Assembly: GCA_021774335.1 (NCBI GenBank)
Contig: JAJFJD010000044.1
Span: 1 to 64,000 of the forward strand
Direction of reading: 5' to 3'
Source: Alphaproteobacteria bacterium
Lineage (GTDB): Bacteria > Pseudomonadota > Alphaproteobacteria > UBA8366
DNA: 64,000 bases
A model generated the notes under the pieces. That model saw only the letters and a program-made list of their open reading frames with translations. It made no database searches and was not told where the DNA came from. Below are positions 43,823 through 51,740 of this stretch, one piece after another (within the stretch, counting starts at the first letter, position 1; each line of letters begins with the position of its first letter). Made by a program: the position numbers and the translations under genes.

Positions 43823-44554
43823 TTATCGGATTGACGCCCGGTCAGCGACGTTGGTTGCGTCTACGGCGTTTGCCTTCTTCCGCGAATAGACAATGAATGC
43901 GATGAGGCAGAGTCCGAGCACCAAGGAGACAACCGCAGTGATCATTGCGTAGGTCGCGACTGCTCCACCGGTGCTGGTGGCCACACCGCTGGTCGCGATC
44001 GCCCCGCTGTTGCCGCTCACCATCGCGAACTGACCCGCGGAAACATCGATCGACTTACCGGATTTCTTATTCGTGACGCCGACGCTCCCATTGATGACGT
44101 TGAGGGTGCCGCCATTGGCGTCGATCTTGATCGAGAATTCGGTGCCTTTGACCGTCGCTACCAGGTGAGGGGTCAGCACCTCGAAATGCTTACGATTGCG
44201 CTTCTTGATGTTGAAGATTGCGCCGCCGAGTTTCTGGAAAATTCGCGTTACGCTGCCGTTTCCCGGTGGGAGAAACTCCAGCGTGCTCTCGGGTTCGACC
44301 GTAATCGTCTCCGAGCCGCGGGACAGAAGGACCTTGGCGTTCGGTCCGGTCCGGATTTCATATCCCGGAATTACAGTATCACCGCGGCGGAGAGGGCTCC
44401 ATTCTGGGCCACTTCGCTTAAACTCAACGGTTCCTTCGACCTGGACCGCCACCCATTCCTGCAGATCGGCCGCCGTTGACGTTACGGTCGGAGATATGCT
44501 CATCGCTGTCGCAACGGCGACAAAGATAGCGACAAGACAGAAACGCGCCATCAT
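43823..44554 (-). CDS. FecR-domain protein with C-terminal membrane anchor
   Basis: 243 residues. Signal peptide about 1-27 (FCLVAIFVAVATAMSISPTV..TSTAA), then a FecR domain about 30-185 (RRGDTVIPGYEIRTGPNAKVLLSRGSETITVEPESTLEFLPP and HFEVLTPHLVATVKGTEFSIKI). Residues about 205-227 form a helix (AMITAVVSLVLGLCLIAFIVY) followed by SRKK, anchoring it in the inner membrane with the FecR domain outside. No sigma factor gene is near, so this is not a classical FecIR system. Gene order FecR then CHASE2 with a three-base gap suggests one unit. Confidence 0.87.
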   Translation of the reverse strand: MMARFCLVAIFVAVATAMSISPTVTSTAADLQEWVAVQVEGTVEFKRSGPEWSPLRRGDTVIPGYEIRTGPNAKVLLSRGSETITVEPESTLEFLPPGNGSVTRIFQKLGGAIFNIKKRNRKHFEVLTPHLVATVKGTEFSIKIDANGGTLNVINGSVGVTNKKSGKSIDVSAGQFAMVSGNSGAIATSGVATSTGGAVATYAMITAVVSLVLGLCLIAFIVYSRKKANAVDATNVADRASIR

Positions 44555-44931
44555 GGACCTGTATCCTACTATTTAATGGCGAAACTCTTCGCCATACACT
44601 TCAACCCCATTGGCCATTTTTTAGGCTCTAAACCTTTAAAAAGGCTAAATTTTCCAAGTTGAAAAACTCGCTACTCGGTATATTAACGACTGAAAAAGAG
44701 AACAAAATTCAGACTGTTTGAGCCCCGATCCGAGCCTGTGGTCGGTATCCGCCAATGCGGAGCATCGATACCGTGCCGGATGATGAGGGAAATTCGATGA
44801 TTCGAGCCAATTTTGGCGAAGGAAATCGCCCGTTCCGGCAATCTCTCATGCTCTCTTATCAAAACGTGACGGCGGCGCGCGGGGAGAGTACCCGGCGCGC
44901 CGCCGCTGAACATCAAATCACGGTTGGCAGG
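44555..44931. other. Intergenic region between the two FecR-domain genes
   Basis: 377 bp. The first part (about 44560-44800) is AT-rich and holds the likely promoter of the FecR1-CHASE2 operon. The second part holds a strong hairpin that probably ends the FecR2 transcript. I see no RNA or protein gene; plus-strand open frames here are shadows of the repeat-rich gene beyond. Confidence 0.5.
44862..44905 (-). terminator. GC-rich hairpin, likely terminator of the FecR2 gene
   Basis: GCGCGCCGCCG-complementary arms at 44870-44880 and 44895-44905 form an 11-bp perfect stem around a 14-nt loop. On the minus strand it is followed by TCACGTTTTGAT, a short T-rich tail. It lies about 27 bp past the stop of the FecR2 gene, so a rho-independent terminator is likely. 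Confidence 0.65.
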
Positions 44932-45963
44932 CTACTTTTTGCCGTTTCCATTACCGTTGCCATTCCCATTATTACCGTTGCCGTTGCCGTTGCCGTTGCC
45001 GTTATTCCCGTTCCCATTTCCGTTGTTGCCGTTTCCGTTGCCATGGCCGCCGCCGGCACCGCCGCCGTTTCCGCCGCCGTTTCCACCGCCGTTTCCGCCT
45101 CCATTGCCATTGCTGAGGCCGAAAGCGTTACCAAGGCCACTGCTGGCGCTCTTATCGAACGGATTGCCAAAAGCGTTGCCATTGCCACTCTTCGCAGCGC
45201 TACCGGACTTTCCGGCATCGCGGGAGGCAATCTGGCCTTCAACCGGATTATTGCGGCGTTTCAACAAGCCTTTCGTCCGCTTGTTGATGTTAACCTTTGC
45301 AATGCCGATGGCCTGCATCAGTTTCGGGGCACGCGACTGCTTCCCAAGGCCTTTCTTTCCACCAACGCCTTTCTTGCCCTTTGACGGCGGCGTTACGCCC
45401 AACTGGACCTTGCTGCCCTTCGTGGCGGCAATGCTGGCCGTCTTGCCCGGATGGACCATAACCTTGTTCTGTGAGCCGAAATCAGCAACCTCAACCAATC
45501 CTTCGGTGACATGAACCGCACCGCCCTTGTCATGGACCGTTACCGTGAACTGCGTTCCTTTGACCACAGCAACCAGATACGGGGTGCGCACTTCGAAATG
45601 CCTCTGGGCCTTCTTCCGCACCTTGAACATCATCGTGCCGGCCTTCTGATAGAGACGGGTAACCATGCCGCTTCCACCAGGCTGCACTTCCAGGACGCTG
45701 TTCGGCGTCATCGTGACGCGTTCTTCATTCCGCGCCAGGACCAGCTCACCGGCCCGCCCAGTGCGCAAGCGCTGACCGACCGAAACCATGTCGCCGGTCG
45801 ACAATTTACGCCAATCTGCACCCGGCTTTTGAACGAGGACATCGCCCGCAATGTGAGCGGCTTTCCAAGGCGCCGATTCGGCCGAAATGGCCGGTAGGGC
45901 GGCAATGCAATGCAGAAATACGACGGAAAGCGTGATTTTCAGAAATCGTGAAATCTTTTCCAT
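44932..45963 (-). CDS. Secreted FecR-domain protein with Gly/Asn-rich repeat tail
   Basis: 343 residues from ATG 45963 (33 nt shorter than a TTG start at 45996). Signal peptide about 1-28 (ending LPAISA). FecR domain about 34-180 (GDMVSVGQRLRTGRAGELVLARNEERVTM, RHFEVRTPYLVAVVKGTQFTV). Then a Lys/Gly linker (about 192-215), a basic segment, and from about 284 a tail of Gly and Asn (GGGN and GNGN units) ending GKK. No membrane anchor, unlike its neighbour. The tail looks like a surface-exposed, extended or adhesive repeat. I infer it is exported, perhaps by the divergent TpsB protein. Confidence 0.85.
   Translation of the reverse strand: MEKISRFLKITLSVVFLHCIAALPAISAESAPWKAAHIAGDVLVQKPGADWRKLSTGDMVSVGQRLRTGRAGELVLARNEERVTMTPNSVLEVQPGGSGMVTRLYQKAGTMMFKVRKKAQRHFEVRTPYLVAVVKGTQFTVTVHDKGGAVHVTEGLVEVADFGSQNKVMVHPGKTASIAATKGSKVQLGVTPPSKGKKGVGGKKGLGKQSRAPKLMQAIGIAKVNINKRTKGLLKRRNNPVEGQIASRDAGKSGSAAKSGNGNAFGNPFDKSASSGLGNAFGLSNGNGGGNGGGNGGGNGGGAGGGHGNGNGNNGNGNGNNGNGNGNGNGNNGNGNGNGNGKK
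44935..45111 (-). repeat. Short tandem repeats coding the Gly/Asn tail
   Basis: DNA with near-exact 6-bp units (GCCGTT/GGCAAC-type in the written strand, such as CCGTTG) and 12-bp GGCGGAAACGGT-type units. They code the GN and GGGN stretches of the FecR2 tail. Such repeats can expand or contract by slippage and should vary between strains. Confidence 0.85.
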
Positions 45964-46354
45964 GATATTTATGTCCCGCAGCGCGGGCTCCCCCAAGTAG
46001 AAATCCGATAGCCGGGATTATCATCGAATATTATTTAAAATACTGTGATAGTTGTCACGGAATCGGCTCAAGAGTACGCCATAAGCATTTGAATATATTA
46101 ATAAATCTGGTTAATGAATGTAGCTTTCTCCTAATATTCTCCCCTATATGGGTGGTAGGTTTTAAAACTCTACAATATGTTGTGATGAATTTAGGCGAAT
46201 TGTGTTGAATGAAATTCTACCCTCAAAAGATGAAGTTTTTTTTCATCTATATACTTTTCCGTTTGCGGAATGATTTACTTTCGAATATTTAAATTAAAAA
46301 TAGAGTAAGTTTTGCATTAATTTTATACACCCACGCATACGACCGGGTTACACA
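45964..46354. promoter_or_regulatory. AT-rich divergent region between FecR2 and the TpsB gene
   Basis: 391 bp, much more AT-rich than the flanking genes, with long A/T stretches, no open frame and no RNA gene. It must hold promoters for both divergent genes. A perfect hairpin with AGATGAA (46228-46234) and TTCATCT (46242-46248) around a T-rich loop lies about 110 bp before the TpsB start and could be a leader element or binding site. Confidence 0.5.
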
Positions 46355-48034
46355 TTGCGACTTCACGCTATGGCTGCGGTTTGCCTGTTCCCAAGCATCA
46401 TCTTGATGGGAGCAGGCGAAGGGGCAGCGCAACAATCCACAGATTTGCCGAATATCGATCGGCGGTTTGAGACCGAACGAACGCCTAAACCGCCGAAAGA
46501 GCGGAGCCGGCTTAAAATACCGGCGTTGGGTGGCGCCCAGCCGGTCGGGCAGGCGACACGGCCTTTTATCCTGAGCGGCGTCATGATCGAAGGAGCGTCG
46601 GCCTTCGACGTATCGGCTTTCACTGGAACCTACGAAGAATTCTTGGCAAAATCGGTTGGCGGGGCGGAAATCCGCCAGATCGTCGAGCGCATTACCAAGA
46701 CCTATACGGACGCCGGCTACTTCCTATCGCGCGCCATCGCGCCGGAGCAGGATATCGTCGGCGGCCTAGTCCGCATTCGCGTGGTTGAAGGACACTTCAC
46801 GAAAGTGACCTTTACTGGTGATTACGCTGGTAAATCCGCATTACAGCGCTATGTCGCGCCGATCCGGGCCGCACGCCCTGCAAATATGGCAACACTCGAA
46901 CGCGCACTCTTCCTCATGAACGGCATGGCTGGGTTGACCATCGATCCCAGCGTCGAAGCCCTCGACGAGGCATCCGGCGAATACGAACTCATCATCCAAC
47001 TCAAGCAGAAGCGCGTGGACGCTTTTGCCCGTCTGGACAATCGCGGCACGCCCGAAGTCGGCAGGCTACAGGGATGGGTTGGCGTATCGGTAAATTCGCT
47101 CTTAGGCTTCGGCGAGCGCATAGGCGCCACGTTCATTACGGTGCCAAGCGAGCCCGAAGAGTTGCTATACGGCGCAATATCCGGTGACGTTCCAATCGGC
47201 CCCTATGGCACGTCCTTGTCGCTTTTTGGCGCCTACAGCACGATCGATGCTGGTAGCAGCAGCGAACCTTTCGATTCCGAGAGCCGATCGTACCAATTCA
47301 TTGGCCGCCTATCGCATCCGCTGATCCGGTCGCGGGAGCAGAACCTTTGGATTAACGGCTCTTTCGACTTTCGAAATTTTCGGGAAAAGCAGTTCGGCTC
47401 CACCGTCATCAGCGACCGGCTTCGTACGCTGCGCCTGGGTGCGAGCTATCAATTGCAGGACCAGTTCAAGGGACAGACCCGTGTCAGCGTCGGTGTCAGT
47501 CAGGGGCTTGATATCTTCGATGCGTCGGATAACGGCGCGGCGGAGCGGTCGCGCACCAACGGGAAGAACGATTTCACGAAAGTCGCCGGCGATATAGTGC
47601 GGCGGCAAACGATCACCGACCTCTTCGCGGTACAGGCCGCGGTTTCCGGCCAATGGTCGGCCGATCCGTTGTTGTCCTACGAAGAGTTCGCCGTCGGCGG
47701 GGAACAGTTCGGCCGGGCGTATGATTTCTCCGAGATTTCCGGAGAACATGGCGTCGCGGGTTCCGTCGAGTTTCAACTCGGGCGAAAGAGTAAATGGAGT
47801 TGGCTCGACGAATACCAACTCTATGGCTTCTACGATATCGGCGCAGTGTGGAACAAGGTCAGCGGCAGCAGCGATGTGCGCAGTTCGTTGTCCTCGGCCG
47901 GGGCCGGTGTGCGCGTGAAAGTGTTCGACAAACTTCAAACCAATTTCGAAGCCGCCAAACCGCTCACCCGGGACGTCAATACCGAAGACGACAAGGACTG
48001 GCGGTTCTTCTTCAGCACGACCCTTAGCTACTAA
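46355..48034 (+). CDS. Two-partner secretion outer-membrane transporter, ShlB/FhaC (TpsB) family
   Basis: 559 residues from TTG 46355 (ATG at 46370 is an alternative). Signal peptide ends about GAGEGAAQ. A POTRA region (about 70-150) contains FILSGVMIEGASAFD and TYTDAGYFLSRAIAPEQDIVGGLVRIRVVEGHF, the ShlB-type POTRA. A beta-barrel follows (about 200-559), with GGEQFGRAYDFSE similar to the L6 VRGY tip motif, and a C-terminal aromatic (TLSY). It would translocate one dedicated substrate across the outer membrane. No classical TpsA is adjacent; the divergent FecR2 protein is the best local candidate. Confidence 0.85.
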   Translation: MRLHAMAAVCLFPSIILMGAGEGAAQQSTDLPNIDRRFETERTPKPPKERSRLKIPALGGAQPVGQATRPFILSGVMIEGASAFDVSAFTGTYEEFLAKSVGGAEIRQIVERITKTYTDAGYFLSRAIAPEQDIVGGLVRIRVVEGHFTKVTFTGDYAGKSALQRYVAPIRAARPANMATLERALFLMNGMAGLTIDPSVEALDEASGEYELIIQLKQKRVDAFARLDNRGTPEVGRLQGWVGVSVNSLLGFGERIGATFITVPSEPEELLYGAISGDVPIGPYGTSLSLFGAYSTIDAGSSSEPFDSESRSYQFIGRLSHPLIRSREQNLWINGSFDFRNFREKQFGSTVISDRLRTLRLGASYQLQDQFKGQTRVSVGVSQGLDIFDASDNGAAERSRTNGKNDFTKVAGDIVRRQTITDLFAVQAAVSGQWSADPLLSYEEFAVGGEQFGRAYDFSEISGEHGVAGSVEFQLGRKSKWSWLDEYQLYGFYDIGAVWNKVSGSSDVRSSLSSAGAGVRVKVFDKLQTNFEAAKPLTRDVNTEDDKDWRFFFSTTLSY

Positions 48035-48174
48035 TCGAACGACATCCTTTAGCGACGGACGCACCATGCGCCGGTGATCTTTTCCGATGTTCGCAATTGC
48101 GGTAAAAATACTGCAGCGCACAAATGTTCTTGTCCGCTCGACCACCGTACGAACCCTAGAGGAAAGGATGTGCC

Positions 48175-49566
48175 ATGACCGATGCCAATCAGGTCCTCGA
48201 ACAAATTCTGGCGTTGGGGAACAATGACACGTCGTTGATGGACTCCGTTACGATCAAGGGGCCGGACCCGGTCTTACCGACCAACTTCCTGATCGGGGCG
48301 GCGGCTACGGCGAGCCTTGCGGCGGTGGGGCTTGCGGCGTCTGACATCTGGACTTTACGGGGCGGAACACAACAGAAGGTCACCATCGATACGCGGCTCG
48401 CGTCGGTGGCGCTGCGCAGCGAACGCTATCTGCGAACCGGGGACGACCCGCCGCCGGATCTATGGGCTCCAATTTCCGGCGTATACCAGACCAAGGATGA
48501 CCGCTGGGTCCAGTTGCATTGTAATTTTGCGCATCACCGGGACGGCGTCTTGGCCGTCCTGCAATGCGACGACGAGCCCGAGGCCGTGAAACAGGCCGTA
48601 GGCAACTGGACAGGTCAGGATTTGGAAGACGCCCTGGCGGACGCCGGGATGTGCGCCAGCATGCTTCGCAGCACGGCGGAATGGGCCGCGCACCCGCAAG
48701 GCCAGGCCGTTGCGGCGTTGCCGTTGTTCGAGATCATCAAGATCGGCGACAGCGATCCTGAACCGATGCCGGCCGGCGACCGGCCGCTATCGGACATTCG
48801 AGTGCTCGACCTGACCCGCGTGCTCGCGGGGCCGGTCTGTGGCCGCACGCTGGCGGGATTCGGGGCCGATGTCATGCGCATCGCCGGACCGCATCTGCCC
48901 TATGTCGAACCGGCCGTGATCGATACCGGCGTCGGAAAACTGTCCGCCCATATCGACCTGCGTGAAGAGGCCGGCCGGGCGACATTGATGAATCTCGCAC
49001 GCAACGCCGACGTCTTCACCCAGGCCTATCGCCCGGGCGCCATTGCCGGGCACGGCTTTTCGCCGGAGGCATTGGCCGAGGCGCGTCCCGGTATCGTTTG
49101 CGTCACGCTGTGTGCCTACAGTCACGCCGGCCCGTGGCACAACCGGCGCGGTTTCGACAGCCTGGTGCAGACCGCGAGCGGCATATCGCATGAAGGTGGT
49201 GAGAATGGTGCGCCGGGTCCCTTGCCGGCACAGGCGCTGGATCACATTACCGGCTATCTGGCGGCCTTTGGCGCGATGACGGCGTTGGCGCGGCGAGCGC
49301 GGGAAGGCGGCAGCTGGCTGGTTCGCCTCTCGCTGGCGCAGACCGGCCATTGGCTCAAAGGCCTGGGCCGGCTGGATGGCGATGTCGATGCACGTACCTT
49401 GCCCGATCCCGGTATGGACGACATTCGCGACCTTCTCATGCAAAGCGATTCACCTTTCGGACGGCTGACCCATGTCAAACCGCCGATCGGTCTTTCGGAT
49501 ACGCCGATGGTCTGGGATCGCCCGGCCGTGCCGCTCGGCACGCATCCCCCGCAATGGCCTGCCTGA
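48175..49566 (+). CDS. CaiB/BaiF-family CoA transferase
   Basis: 463 residues. Class III CoA transferase: a C-terminal half with the start-of-domain GDRPLSDIRVLDLTRVLAGPVCGRTLAGFGADVMRI and a glycine-rich QTASGISHEGGENGAPGPLPAQALDHITGYLAAFGAMTAL. Unusually, about 200 residues precede this domain and resemble another CaiB-like region (LWAPISGVYQTKDDRWVQLHCNF), so the gene may be a rearranged two-domain form. It transfers CoA between carboxylates. Upstream of a ThDP enzyme on the same strand. Confidence 0.87.
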   Translation: MTDANQVLEQILALGNNDTSLMDSVTIKGPDPVLPTNFLIGAAATASLAAVGLAASDIWTLRGGTQQKVTIDTRLASVALRSERYLRTGDDPPPDLWAPISGVYQTKDDRWVQLHCNFAHHRDGVLAVLQCDDEPEAVKQAVGNWTGQDLEDALADAGMCASMLRSTAEWAAHPQGQAVAALPLFEIIKIGDSDPEPMPAGDRPLSDIRVLDLTRVLAGPVCGRTLAGFGADVMRIAGPHLPYVEPAVIDTGVGKLSAHIDLREEAGRATLMNLARNADVFTQAYRPGAIAGHGFSPEALAEARPGIVCVTLCAYSHAGPWHNRRGFDSLVQTASGISHEGGENGAPGPLPAQALDHITGYLAAFGAMTALARRAREGGSWLVRLSLAQTGHWLKGLGRLDGDVDARTLPDPGMDDIRDLLMQSDSPFGRLTHVKPPIGLSDTPMVWDRPAVPLGTHPPQWPA

Positions 49567-49658
49567 CCCGGATGTGAAGCCCAATGTGAAGCGAACGGCA
49601 CTCTTTGCTATGCTGCAATCCGACCGGTCAAATCCGGCCTAGGCATAGAGGGAACGCC

Positions 49659-51320
49659 ATGAGCGAAACAATCAAAGTCGGCGACCTGGTCGCGCAGTTT
49701 CTCAAGGGGATCGGGGTCGAAACGGCCTTCGGCGTCATTTCGGTTCACAACATTCCGGTCCTGGACGCGATCGGGCGCGGCAATCTGCTGCGTTTCGTCA
49801 TGGCGCGCGGCGAATTGGGCGCTGGGCATATGGCCGACGCCTACGCGCGGGCCAGCGGCAGCCTCGGCGTGCTGTTCACCAGCACCGGACCGGGCGCGGC
49901 CAACGCCTGTGGTTCGATCGTCGAGGCGCGTTTCGCCGGCAGCCCCGTGTTGCACATCACCGGACAGACCGCGACCGGGAACCTGGATAAGGGGCAGGGG
50001 ACCGTGCATGACGTGCCGGACCAGCTCGGCATGCTCAAATCCGTCTCGAAGTCCGCCTATCGGGTACGCTCCGCCGAAACCGCGCTTGGCACGCTCATCC
50101 AAGCGGCCACCGATGCGCTGACCCCACCGAGGGGCCCGGTCAGCGTCGAAATCCCCATCGATATCCAGCGCACCGAAATTCCCGTACCGGCCGGGCTGGA
50201 CAACATCGTCCTGCCGATCCCGGTGCCGCGGCCGCCCGAGACCGCCAGCCTCGACACGCTGACGGATATGCTCAAATCGGCCAAACGGCCACTGCTCTGG
50301 ACCGGCAATGGCGCCACCAACGCGACCGATGCGGTCAACAGGCTGATGGCACTCGGCATTCCGCATGTCAGCAGTTGGAACGGCCGTGGCGTGGTCGACG
50401 AGACGGACCCGATGACCCTAGGCGCACTGAATGCCACGCCCGAGGTTGTCGAGTATTACAAGTCCGTCGACCTGCTGATCGTCGCGGGCTGCCGGTTGCG
50501 CGGCCATGAAACGGCGGACATGTCGCTCGACCTGCCTGAGCGGCGCGTCCAAATCGATATCGATCCTGCCGCCGACGGCCGCACTTACAGCAGCGATCTG
50601 TTCGTTTGCGCCGATAGTGCGCTGACGCTGGGTGCCGTGGCGGACGCGGTGGAGGGCAAAACCCAGGTCGAGGCAGGTTACGGCAACGAGATCGCCGAGT
50701 TGAAGGCCCTGACGACCGAGAACTACCGGAAGGCCCAAGCGCCCTACGACACCTTCGCCGCGGACCTGCGCGCGGTGATGCCGGATGATGCGATCTGGGT
50801 GCGTGACATCACGCTCTCCAATAGCACCTGGGGAAACCGTATCTTTCCGCTGAACGATCCGACCCAGAACATCTATCCGATCGGAGCGGCGATCGGCCCG
50901 GGCATGCAGCTCGGCATCGGGGCCGCGATCGGCGGCGGCGGCCGCAAAGTCGTCTGCATGTGCGGTGACGGTGGCTTCAACCTGAACATGACCGAGTTGT
51001 GGACCGCGGTGCAGGAACGCGCCGACGTGGTCTTCCTGGTGATGAATGACAAAGGCTACGGCGTGATCCGCCACATCCAGGAGATCCTTTACGGCGGACG
51101 GAAGTTCTTCCACGACCTACAAGGGCCGGACTATGAAGGGCTCGCCGGGGTCGCCGGACTCCATTTCGCCCGCGTTTCCAAGGCATCGGAACTCGGCGAC
51201 AAGGTCGCGAGTGCGCTTTCCGTCGGCGGCCCATCGCTGATCGAGGTCGACATGACGGCCATCGGCGCTTATCCGCCGTATTTCAAGGCGCCGCCCTATG
51301 CACAGAAGGACGAGGAGTAG
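49659..51320 (+). CDS. Thiamine diphosphate-dependent enzyme, acetolactate synthase/benzoylformate decarboxylase type
   Basis: 553 residues from ATG 49659 (AGAGGGA upstream; the frame's earlier 49605 start is rejected). N-terminal ThDP domain with ARGELGAGHMADAYARASG (catalytic Glu), a middle domain with GARCRLRGHE-like and DLPERRVQIDIDP, and C-terminal ThDP-Mg motif CGDGGFNLNMTELWTAVQERADVVFLVMNDKGYG. It probably performs decarboxylation or carboligation of a 2-oxoacid. The preceding CoA transferase and the small SnoaL-like gene right after suggest a shared pathway. The specific reaction is not readable. Confidence 0.9.
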   Translation: MSETIKVGDLVAQFLKGIGVETAFGVISVHNIPVLDAIGRGNLLRFVMARGELGAGHMADAYARASGSLGVLFTSTGPGAANACGSIVEARFAGSPVLHITGQTATGNLDKGQGTVHDVPDQLGMLKSVSKSAYRVRSAETALGTLIQAATDALTPPRGPVSVEIPIDIQRTEIPVPAGLDNIVLPIPVPRPPETASLDTLTDMLKSAKRPLLWTGNGATNATDAVNRLMALGIPHVSSWNGRGVVDETDPMTLGALNATPEVVEYYKSVDLLIVAGCRLRGHETADMSLDLPERRVQIDIDPAADGRTYSSDLFVCADSALTLGAVADAVEGKTQVEAGYGNEIAELKALTTENYRKAQAPYDTFAADLRAVMPDDAIWVRDITLSNSTWGNRIFPLNDPTQNIYPIGAAIGPGMQLGIGAAIGGGGRKVVCMCGDGGFNLNMTELWTAVQERADVVFLVMNDKGYGVIRHIQEILYGGRKFFHDLQGPDYEGLAGVAGLHFARVSKASELGDKVASALSVGGPSLIEVDMTAIGAYPPYFKAPPYAQKDEE

Positions 51321-51324
51321 CATC

Positions 51325-51708
51325 GTGAGCAGCGATACCGACGCCGTCATGGCGTTGTTGCGGCAGTTCGGCAAAGCCTTCAACAAAGGCGACGTGGACG
51401 GCATCCTCGTCTGCGTGACGGACGATTTCGAATGGCGGCTCGCCGCCGGACCGGACGCGCCGGACGGCAAGATCGTCCGCGGAAAGGACGCTGTCCGGGA
51501 AGCCCTGGAGGACCGCGACCGCGAGATCGAGGAGATGCGGTTTTCCGAAACTTCGGTCTCGATCGCCGACGGCAAGGTCTTCGGCAGCTTCCGCGCCACC
51601 GGCCGCACCCGCGACGGCGAGGCCATCGACAAGCGTGGCATCGATATCTACGAGATCCGCGACGGTAAGATCGCGGTGAAGGATAGTTATTGGAAGCAGG
51701 TGGGGTAG
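51325..51708 (+). CDS. SnoaL/NTF2-like domain protein
   Basis: 127 residues from GTG 51325, with GAGGAG upstream overlapping the end of the ThDP gene. NTF2-like fold: ALLRQFGKAFNKGDVDGILVCVTDDFEWRLAAG, later RGKDAVREALE and TGRTRDGEAIDKRGIDIYEIRDGKIAVKDSYWK. Such proteins act as small isomerases, hydrolases or ligand binders. Four bases separate it from the ThDP gene, so they are co-expressed. The longer 51298 start is inside the preceding gene. Confidence 0.85.
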   Translation: MSSDTDAVMALLRQFGKAFNKGDVDGILVCVTDDFEWRLAAGPDAPDGKIVRGKDAVREALEDRDREIEEMRFSETSVSIADGKVFGSFRATGRTRDGEAIDKRGIDIYEIRDGKIAVKDSYWKQVG

Positions 51709-51740
51709 GGGGGGGTACCTTCAAGGCCACCCCTACGCAG

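Noticed and set aside
44935..45111. CRISPR-like array
   Set aside because: Units are 6-12 bp without spacers and code protein; not a CRISPR.
44755..45514. Hydrophobic plus-strand frames (209 and 196 codons) across the GN repeat
   Set aside because: Shadows of the repeat DNA, which stays open in several frames; the minus-strand frame has the FecR domain and signal peptide.
40991..48034. Classical FecI-FecR iron-sensing circuit
   Set aside because: No ECF sigma factor gene or TonB receptor is present among these genes.
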